A DNA stretch of 46,964 nucleotides, from IMG/VR virus record IMGVR_UViG_3300046733_000848, positions 1 through 46,964 of that record. One strand, 5' to 3'. Each line of letters begins with the position of its first letter. Position 1 is the first letter of the stretch. Of this stretch, positions 41,417-46,964 are shown one piece after another. The DNA is from a virus. The notes under the pieces were generated by a model. It was given only the letters and a program-made list of their open reading frames with translations, was not told the DNA's origin and did no database searches. Position numbers and translations under genes: made by a program.

Positions 41417-41804
41417 GATCGAGTACTACTCTGATGAATTCAGTTGGCTCGATGATGATGACCGACTCACTTATTTAATAGACTTAGCAAAAAAGGCAAC
41501 AACATTGCCACAAGAGCTACGTACTGAAGAGCGTCTTGTTCCAGGATGTATGAGTAAGATTTGGATTGATGTTGGACTTCAAGAAAGTACTGTTCAAGTC
41601 TACTATGATAGTGATGCTATGATTACAAAAGGTATAACCAGTGTTATATGTGATTGCTTTTCTGACATGGACGTCAATGAAGCAAAACAATTAAAAAAAG
41701 AAGACTTTGAAAGTCTCGGAATCAAGGAACTACTAACTTCTCAACGAAGGAACGGTTTAGCAAATTTGATTTCAATTATTATTGAAAAGGTAAATAATTT
41801 ATGA
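41409..41804 (+). CDS. sufE: SufE-like sulfur acceptor
   Basis: A 131-residue protein matching SufE (138 residues in E. coli). The active Cys47 lies in VPGCMSKIW (V-x-GC-x-S-x-V/I-W), and the C-terminal LLTSQRRNGLANLISII matches the LSPSRxxGLxxM helix. SufE takes persulfide sulfur from cysteine desulfurase SufS and hands it to the Fe-S scaffold. The phage would then rely on host SufS. Overlaps the small gene upstream and metK downstream. Confidence 0.9.
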   Translation: MNKIEYYSDEFSWLDDDDRLTYLIDLAKKATTLPQELRTEERLVPGCMSKIWIDVGLQESTVQVYYDSDAMITKGITSVICDCFSDMDVNEAKQLKKEDFESLGIKELLTSQRRNGLANLISIIIEKVNNL

Positions 41805-42880
41805 ATAACTATATTTTTACAAGCGAAAGTGTTAGTGCTGGGCATCCAGATAAAGTAGCAGATCAAATCAGTGATGCACTGGTTGATGCTGGTTTAGCTA
41901 ACGGAGACGAGACTACTCGTGTAGCAGTTGAAACACTTGTAACCACTAACCATGTAACGGTAGCGGGTGAAGTAAAAAACTTTAACGTAGATAACGTAGA
42001 AGAAATTATACGAAACAAGGTTAAAGAAATTGGATATGAGCAAGAAGGTTTTCATTGGGAAAATCTAAAAATTTATAATGAAATACATGCACAGAGTGGA
42101 GACATTGGTTTAGGTACTGATAATTTTGGTGCAGGTGACCAGGGTATTATGTTTGGTTATGCATGTAATGACACACCTAGTATGATGCCAGCACCTATCC
42201 ATTATAGTCATGAGATTCTAAAGAGCTTAGAGCAACGTAGATTAGAAAATTTGGACATTTTAGGACCAGATGCAAAAAGCCAAGTCAGTGTTAAATACGA
42301 AGACGGCAAACCAAAGTATGCAACAAACGTGGTTTGTAGTACACAACACGCTGAAGGCAAGGGAAACGATGCCAAAGAGCTCGCAAGGTTAGTGATGCGT
42401 GATCAATTAGGAGAGCTATATGATGCAGAGCGCACTAAATTTTTTATTAATCCTACTGGCAATTTTGTTATTGGTGGGCCTGACGGTGATAGTGGTGTCA
42501 CTGGACGTAAGATTATCGTTGATACTTATGGGGGCTATGCTCCCCATGGTGGCGGCGCTTTTTCTGGCAAAGATCCAACAAAGGTTGACAGATCAGCGGC
42601 ATACATGGCGAGATGGCTCGCCAAGCAAGCAGTGGCCAAAGGGTATTGCGAGTGGGCGACAATCCAACTATCGTACGCCATTGGAGTAAAAGCACCTATG
42701 GCAGTATATATTGACTGTAACGACGGTGGCAACAAAACAGCCATTCAAAACTGGATCAGTACTGTTGATTTAACCCCATTGGGTATCATCAGAAAGTTTG
42801 ATCTATTTAACTTCCATGAGTATAGTGCAAATTGTACCTATGGACATTTTGGGAATAAAAACGTTCCTTGGGAGAAGTAA
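41801..42880 (+). CDS. metK: S-adenosylmethionine synthetase
   Basis: A 359-residue enzyme making SAM from methionine and ATP. FTSESVSAGHPDKVADQISD (6-25), GAGDQGIMFGYA (110-121) and the HGGGAFSGKDPTKVDRSAAY stretch are the family signatures, all intact. Length is slightly short of cellular MetK (~384). ATGA overlap with sufE. Together they would supply SAM and Fe-S clusters to the radical SAM and methyltransferase proteins in the window. Confidence 0.96.
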   Translation: MNNYIFTSESVSAGHPDKVADQISDALVDAGLANGDETTRVAVETLVTTNHVTVAGEVKNFNVDNVEEIIRNKVKEIGYEQEGFHWENLKIYNEIHAQSGDIGLGTDNFGAGDQGIMFGYACNDTPSMMPAPIHYSHEILKSLEQRRLENLDILGPDAKSQVSVKYEDGKPKYATNVVCSTQHAEGKGNDAKELARLVMRDQLGELYDAERTKFFINPTGNFVIGGPDGDSGVTGRKIIVDTYGGYAPHGGGAFSGKDPTKVDRSAAYMARWLAKQAVAKGYCEWATIQLSYAIGVKAPMAVYIDCNDGGNKTAIQNWISTVDLTPLGIIRKFDLFNFHEYSANCTYGHFGNKNVPWEK

Positions 42881-42881
42881 T

Positions 42882-43157
42882 ATGTTTGATAAACTAAAGT
42901 CTATTTTTTCTTTAGGTAAGAAGTCTGATGTGATTGCTGAAAAAGATCAAGCAACCGCAAAAGGCGAACCTTTTGTTAAAGTTTTAAGTACACAATTTGA
43001 TCCAGAAAATCCAGCTGATGGATATTTTGAACTTGAGTGGAACAATATCTTTGTAAGGAAATTACTTGATGCAGGCTACAGTGGTAGCACTGAAGAAGAA
43101 ATCGTAGACGCATGGTTTACTGCTCTATGTAGACAAATTGCTGAAGAAGTAAAGTAA
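42882..43157 (+). CDS. Small conserved-looking phage protein
   Basis: A 91-residue protein starting at the ATG two bases after metK with GGGAGAAGTA as leader. The C-terminal part, GYFELEWNNIFVRKLL then GSTEEEIVDAWFTALCRQI, looks like a small conserved protein of T4-type marine phages. Function unknown. Confidence 0.62.
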   Translation: MFDKLKSIFSLGKKSDVIAEKDQATAKGEPFVKVLSTQFDPENPADGYFELEWNNIFVRKLLDAGYSGSTEEEIVDAWFTALCRQIAEEVK

Positions 43158-43951
43158 TGGCTAATCTAGTCGTAACAGCTGGACCAGGCCACGGCCACAA
43201 CGAATTATTATCCTATATATTCAATCATAACAGCACAATTTATAGCGACTATGATGATAGATGGCAAATGTATCCTGGTGAATACGGTAATTATATCCGT
43301 GTATCTGACGATTGGAATATTAATCATTCAGCAGAGTATCATAACTTATATCATAATGAACTTAGACATACAGGACCACAAAGTATAACTCCTTCTGAAG
43401 TTATTAGTAAACTTAGAAAAGCAATACATGGCTTTCAGGATCGTGGAGATCTGTCTAGAATAACATCAAACTCATATATGTCTCAATATGTGAATTGCAT
43501 GAACCTAGAAGATGTAACTGAATATTCACATGCACTGGGTTTACCAGTGATAACATGCAAGGCTGATCTGAAAGAAAGCAAGCATAGAAGTTCATTAGCA
43601 CAAATGGAATTCAGTGTGCATGGTGCTGAACCTGGCGCATATTCTGAAGTTAACGAACAAGTTATTTGTAGATGGCTCAGCGTTAAAGAATCTAGACAAG
43701 AACATTATGATGAACTAAAAGTTGATGTAGTAGTGAGTGCTAATGATTTGCTTACTGATGATAAAGAGTTATTTGACTATACGGTTGATAGTTTATACAA
43801 AACTGTAGGCTGTGCTGGTATATGGAATCCAAAACTATGGGATAAAATACAGTATATTAAATTAATAAACGATCCGATCCATCCATTTATGATGCAGCTG
43901 GATAGGATGTCTTGGGAAGAACTAGAAGAGATAAGATTTAATGGATTATAA
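43157..43951 (+). CDS. P-loop sulfotransferase-like protein
   Basis: A 264-residue protein. The N-terminal LVVTAGPGHGHNELLSYIF (4-22) is a P-loop-like 5'-PSB motif with His in place of the usual Lys. The gene at 15227 has the same plan. Later LPVITCKADLKESKHRSS may correspond to the 3'-phosphate region. It overlaps the next, also P-loop-like, gene by 11 bases, making a tandem pair. Substrate unknown, and a kinase-like role is possible. Confidence 0.5.
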   Translation: MANLVVTAGPGHGHNELLSYIFNHNSTIYSDYDDRWQMYPGEYGNYIRVSDDWNINHSAEYHNLYHNELRHTGPQSITPSEVISKLRKAIHGFQDRGDLSRITSNSYMSQYVNCMNLEDVTEYSHALGLPVITCKADLKESKHRSSLAQMEFSVHGAEPGAYSEVNEQVICRWLSVKESRQEHYDELKVDVVVSANDLLTDDKELFDYTVDSLYKTVGCAGIWNPKLWDKIQYIKLINDPIHPFMMQLDRMSWEELEEIRFNGL

Positions 43952-44651
43952 AAACTGGCCAGTACCTGATAATTTGGTAATGTTTCGAGGAGGGTGCGGT
44001 GGTAATTTTATTACTAGCTCACTCTATAAGCATTTGTTTCCAAAAGACGACCACCATTATGAATTTTTATACGATACTGTACAAAATGAATATCAGTTTT
44101 GGACTAATCACTTTGATTGGAAAACCCCAGAAATCAGACCAATACTAGATCAAACTCACTTAAATGTTTGGTTTAAGCCGACAAAAGATACAGAATATGG
44201 TTCTGAAATATATACAAAAGCAAGATATCGGGATCGATTACAAGCATATAAAAACACTAATATAATTATGATCCAGCCAGGATTACATAACATTGCCTAT
44301 ACTGAACACTTGGGAAAAATGAAAATACTGGAAAGATCTGGAGTATTAACAACCTCAAAAGAGGATGGTGAGCATGGAATTAATCCTCACGTATACTCTT
44401 ATATTGAAAGTACAATACGTCATTATAAGTTTGCAAGCTGGATAATGAGAAAAAGTGGTATAAATGTTCTAGATGTTGATTATGGTCAACTCATGAAGTT
44501 TGATACTAAAAATCAAGTGATCCGTATATGTAAGTTTTTAAAAAAACCATATGCACCAGGAATTGCATTGGACTGTATTAATTACAGCAAACATAACCAA
44601 AAATTAATGGATCAATATGGTTATGGACTTCAACTAAAACGGTTGACATAA
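43941..44651 (+). CDS. P-loop sulfotransferase-like protein
   Basis: A 236-residue protein with LVMFRGGCGGNFITSSLYKH (12-31), a glycine-rich loop close to that of the gene at 785. IIMIQPGLHNIAYTEHLG and VLDVDYGQLMKFD-type strands follow the sulfotransferase or kinase fold order. The tandem pair with 43157 and the APS-kinase-like gene at 3787 make a sulfation role plausible, though not shown. Confidence 0.52.
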   Translation: MDYKNWPVPDNLVMFRGGCGGNFITSSLYKHLFPKDDHHYEFLYDTVQNEYQFWTNHFDWKTPEIRPILDQTHLNVWFKPTKDTEYGSEIYTKARYRDRLQAYKNTNIIMIQPGLHNIAYTEHLGKMKILERSGVLTTSKEDGEHGINPHVYSYIESTIRHYKFASWIMRKSGINVLDVDYGQLMKFDTKNQVIRICKFLKKPYAPGIALDCINYSKHNQKLMDQYGYGLQLKRLT

Positions 44652-44689
44652 CGTCACCATTATGTTACATTAAGTATGATAAAGTAACA
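44643..44689 (+). promoter_or_regulatory. Promoter and inverted repeat before the Rnh-like nuclease
   Basis: TTGACA (44643-44648), 17-base spacer, TACATT (44666-44671). An inverted repeat TGTTAC (44663-44668) and GTAACA (44684-44689) brackets the probable start of transcription. The -10 box is weaker than in the other promoters. Confidence 0.45.
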
Positions 44690-44704
44690 GTGAGATAACA
44701 TTAC

Positions 44705-45691
44705 ATGACTTATATTCTAGTAGACGCCGCTAACATGTTTATGCGAGCCCGCCATGTCGTGCGTGGTGCCGATATGTACACTAAAATTGGTATGAGCTAT
44801 CATATCATGTTTAATAGTATTAGCAAAGCATGGCGTGATCAAAATGGTACACATGTTGTTATGTGTTTTGAAGGTCGCAGTTGGCGCAAAGATTATTATG
44901 AACCTTACAAGCGCAACCGTGCCGCAATAGCATCTGCTAAAACAGAACAACAGCAACAAGAGGACCAGGAGTTCTGGGATGCCTTTGATGCGTTCCGTAC
45001 ATTTATGACAGATAAAACTAATTGCACTATTTTACAGAGCAAGCATTGTGAAGCTGATGATTATATTGCTCGTTGGATACAGAATCATCCTAACGACAAG
45101 CATTGTATTGTAAGTAGTGACAGTGACTTTTATCAATTGCTTTCCTCTAACGTTACACAGTACAACGGTATCTCACAAGAGCTTATTACAGTAGAAGGTG
45201 TGTTTAATGATAAAGGTAATCCTGTACTAGACAAGAAAACTAAAGAGCCTAAACAAATAGGTGATCCTGAATGGCTGTTGTTTGAGAAATGTATCCGTGG
45301 TGATACAGCAGACAATGTGTTTAGTGCATTTCCTGGCGCTCGTAAAAAAGGCACTAAGAATAAAGTAGGTATGTTAGAAGCGTTTGCTGATAAAGATAGT
45401 AAAGGCTATAACTGGAATAACTTTATGCTACAGCGTTGGGTAGATCATGAGAATGTAGAGCATCGTGTGCTTGAAGACTATCAGCGTAATCGTGAGATTA
45501 TTGATCTAACTATGCAACCTGATGAGATTAAAGCAGAGCTTGATGAGACTATTGTTAATCAAGTGCAAAAGGAACGTAAGAGCCAAGTGGGCATTCACTT
45601 TATGCGTTTTTGTGGATTACACAGTTTAGATCGTGTAAGTCAGAATGCAACAGATCATACTGATTATCTAAACGCCGCTTATATCAAATAA
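44705..45691 (+). CDS. T4 Rnh-like 5'-3' exonuclease/flap endonuclease
   Basis: A 328-residue FEN-family nuclease. Acidic metal-site segments: YILVDAANM (3-11), CFEGRSWRKDYYEPYKRNR (the conserved Arg/Tyr-rich loop), CEADDYIARW (~117-126) and IVSSDSDFYQLL (~134-145), then IRGDTADNV for the H3TH region. T4 Rnh (305 residues) removes RNA primers and flaps during lagging-strand synthesis. It follows the promoter at 44643 and is coupled to the next gene by immediate adjacency. Confidence 0.9.
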   Translation: MTYILVDAANMFMRARHVVRGADMYTKIGMSYHIMFNSISKAWRDQNGTHVVMCFEGRSWRKDYYEPYKRNRAAIASAKTEQQQQEDQEFWDAFDAFRTFMTDKTNCTILQSKHCEADDYIARWIQNHPNDKHCIVSSDSDFYQLLSSNVTQYNGISQELITVEGVFNDKGNPVLDKKTKEPKQIGDPEWLLFEKCIRGDTADNVFSAFPGARKKGTKNKVGMLEAFADKDSKGYNWNNFMLQRWVDHENVEHRVLEDYQRNREIIDLTMQPDEIKAELDETIVNQVQKERKSQVGIHFMRFCGLHSLDRVSQNATDHTDYLNAAYIK

Positions 45692-46135
45692 ATGTACACC
45701 GCACAGGAAGTCATAGCAGGTCGCTTTTGGATCGTAAAGAACCAACAAGGTAAAGTTGGTACTTTACGTATGATTGAAGATGACATGTATGAGTTCTTTG
45801 ATCAACGTAGTGATGAAAAGACTACAGTTAACAGCCTAGAAGAGATGTTTAGGTTAGAAACAGTAGCCCGAGAAGGAAGCATCACAGGCACTAGCATGGT
45901 AAATGGATATCCATGTGGCTTTGAATCTCCTATACCAGTAGAACATGAACTTCCTCTGTTTAAAAAATCTCCCACAAGTAAAACATTAATAGCGGCTGGA
46001 TATTATATTATTGAGTTTAAAAAATGGTTGCCAAGTTTTTGCCCCAAGTATCAAACTCTTGAAAAATATCCTTTCCGTGGACCATATCCAACCGAATGGG
46101 AGATGAATTTAGAGCTAAAAAAAGCTAAACGATAA
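45692..46135 (+). CDS. Hypothetical phage protein
   Basis: A 147-residue protein starting directly after the nuclease stop. Strand-rich N-terminal half and a C-terminal AGYYIIEFKKWLPSFCPK with KYPFRGPYPTEWEM, a pattern that looks familiar from T4-type marine phages but has no assigned role. No signal peptide. Confidence 0.65.
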   Translation: MYTAQEVIAGRFWIVKNQQGKVGTLRMIEDDMYEFFDQRSDEKTTVNSLEEMFRLETVAREGSITGTSMVNGYPCGFESPIPVEHELPLFKKSPTSKTLIAAGYYIIEFKKWLPSFCPKYQTLEKYPFRGPYPTEWEMNLELKKAKR

Positions 46136-46166
46136 CCGTCAAACCCATAATTATCTGCTTGTTTAA

Positions 46167-46174
46167 CTAAATAG
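46167..46174 (+). promoter_or_regulatory. Possible late-type promoter CTAAATAG
   Basis: CTAAATAG, a weaker version of the ATAAATA motif, 21 bases before the next start in the 59-base gap. Confidence 0.25.
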
Positions 46175-46194
46175 TTGTATAAAGGAGATAGTTT

Positions 46195-46497
46195 ATGGCT
46201 AGACCTAAACCTAATATCATTATTGAGTCTGTTGATAAGAAATACAATAGTGATCAAATTCTAGAAGCAGACGCAATTTATGCCGTATTTTATCAAAATA
46301 AACCAATTAACATCAGGACTCTAAATAAGCTAGTAAACTATCCAGGTCCTAAATATAAAAAGGTAAGTTTTAGTAATAGTGGACACGCTTTTAATTTAAG
46401 AGACAGACTGAATAAAAAATTTAACACTGATGAATTCAGTGTTGTGAAGTTAACACATGGAGAAACAATCACCAGAGATCAACCAAATACAGGCTAA
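46195..46497 (+). CDS. Small basic hypothetical protein
   Basis: A 100-residue protein, basic, mixed strand and helix. No family recognised. AAAGGAGATAGTTT is a strong ribosome binding site. Overlaps the following gene by 41 bases in another frame. Confidence 0.6.
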   Translation: MARPKPNIIIESVDKKYNSDQILEADAIYAVFYQNKPINIRTLNKLVNYPGPKYKKVSFSNSGHAFNLRDRLNKKFNTDEFSVVKLTHGETITRDQPNTG

Positions 46498-46777
46498 AGT
46501 AATAGCCCTACTTTGTGATGACTCGTTGAAACCTACCGACATATTTCAAAATACTAATACCTTGAGGCTCAAAAGAAAAGGCGCTCGTGCTATGCAAAGA
46601 AAGTTCGAGAGTTGGGAACTAGAGCCTCCAGTTATGACGGCAGGCAATATGATTAATTTTATACGTAAGATGACTTTTCCATATTATATAGATAAGAAAC
46701 GACTCGTATTGTTTACTGAAGTTGATGCAATGTTTGCGAAGCTAGCAGGAGCGCAAGGCTGGTTAGATGGCAAATAG
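46457..46777 (+). CDS. Small hypothetical protein
   Basis: A 106-residue protein, helical and basic, starting within the previous gene (CACATGGAG leader is weak) and ending within the next. No motif. The double overlap suggests coupling to the radical SAM-type gene. Confidence 0.52.
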   Translation: MEKQSPEINQIQAKVIALLCDDSLKPTDIFQNTNTLRLKRKGARAMQRKFESWELEPPVMTAGNMINFIRKMTFPYYIDKKRLVLFTEVDAMFAKLAGAQGWLDGK

Positions 46778-46964
46778 ATTACAACGATTGAAATTACCAG
46801 AGAGCTTTTGCTTTGCACCATACACTAATATAGATCTGGATCAATCTGGAGGAGTATTGCCTTGCTATCGTAGCAAAGAGTTTCAAGGCAAATGGAAACA
46901 AGGCCATAATGCTACAGAAACAATTAACAATGACAATATGAGAAAACTTCGCCGCCAGTTATGG
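46767..46964 (+). CDS. Radical SAM/SPASM-type protein, N-terminus (partial)
   Basis: The frame starts at ATG 46767, overlaps the upstream stop, and runs off the right edge; 66 codons are visible. Residues ~14-36 (SFCFAPYTNIDLDQSGGV then LPCYRS) resemble the FCxxPWxxxxxxxxGxxxPC opening of phage radical SAM/SPASM proteins. The CxxxCxxC lies beyond the window, so this is tentative. Confidence 0.5.
   Translation, partial: MANRLQRLKLPESFCFAPYTNIDLDQSGGVLPCYRSKEFQGKWKQGHNATETINNDNMRKLRRQLW

Noticed and set aside
1-46964. tRNA genes
   Set aside because: No TTCGAATCC-type T-loop with a matching cloverleaf was noticed on reading; a covariance-model search would be needed to exclude them.
1-46964. 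Reading the window as a bacterial genomic island or prophage
   Set aside because: No integrase, attachment site, transposase or flanking chromosomal genes are visible, while replication and nucleotide-metabolism genes of T4 type are spread through it. The transporter, PEP carboxykinase and aldolase alone would fit a bacterium, so assembly should still be verified.

Overview
The window looks like part of the genome of a large, lytic, T4-type tailed phage from a marine setting. This is inference from content. It carries a gp45-like sliding clamp, a T4 Rnh-like 5'-3' exonuclease, thymidine kinase, a MazG-like pyrophosphohydrolase, DUF465-like and MazE/AbrB-like small proteins, tightly packed genes with ATGA/TAATG-type overlaps, and no rRNA, tRNA or ordinary chromosomal housekeeping block. 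The host is probably an aquatic Gram-negative bacterium, because there are signal peptides, periplasmic binding proteins and autotransporter-like proteins. The DNA is AT-rich. Nearly all genes are on the plus strand; the exceptions are a Fis-like gene and a two-gene block at 15.8-17.5 kb. No stretch over 300 bases lacks a gene; the largest gap (5287-5491) holds a late-type promoter and an apparently structured leader.

Layout. 0-5.3 kb: the end of a probable QueC-like gene, a P-loop sulfotransferase-like gene, a carbamoyltransferase, an APS-kinase-like kinase, an HxGH nucleotidylyltransferase and a methyltransferase. 5.3-9.9 kb: a ferritin-like protein, then a tripartite tricarboxylate transporter cassette (TctC, TctA, TctC) without TctB, closed by a terminator. 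9.9-15.2 kb: a divergent Fis-like regulator and a surface block that includes a 1162-residue secreted protein with 66-bp Cys/Tyr repeats. 15.2-20.3 kb: sulfotransferase-like, glycosyltransferase and methyltransferase genes. 20.3-25.2 kb: radical SAM enzyme, nitroreductase-like, sliding clamp, DpdA-like transglycosylase and a QueD-like protein. 25.2-32.7 kb: a nucleotidylyltransferase-cupin fusion, a PEP carboxykinase-like gene, class I aldolase, a glycosyltransferase, GTP cyclohydrolase I and a phosphoribosyltransferase. 32.7-38.1 kb: a secreted subtilase with a probable C-terminal barrel, thymidine kinase, a flavin split-barrel protein, a frame-split radical SAM gene, a MazE-like protein and MazG. 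38.1-47.0 kb: leucyl aminopeptidase, a sugar-nucleotide dehydrogenase, QueE, SufE, MetK, two more P-loop sulfotransferase-like genes, the Rnh-like nuclease and the start of a fourth radical SAM-type gene.

How the genes may work together (inference). Four themes stand out. (1) Carbon supply: carboxylate uptake (TTT), PEP carboxykinase and aldolase could push imported carboxylates through gluconeogenesis during infection. (2) DNA modification: FolE, QueD-like, QueE, QueC-like and DpdA match the pathway that places 7-deazaguanines in phage DNA. (3) Cofactor supply: MetK (SAM) and SufE (sulfur for Fe-S clusters) could support three or four radical SAM enzymes and several methyltransferases. (4) Surface glycans and sulfation: glycosyltransferases, a UDP-sugar dehydrogenase-like protein, the cupin fusion, four sulfotransferase-like proteins and an APS-kinase-like kinase.

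Regulation. Eleven sigma70-type promoters share a TTGACA-type -35 box and an exact 17-base spacer, several of them inside the 3' end of the preceding gene. A second class is ATAAATA, resembling the T4 late promoter. The subtilase promoter carries a perfect 14-bp palindrome between its -35 and -10 boxes.
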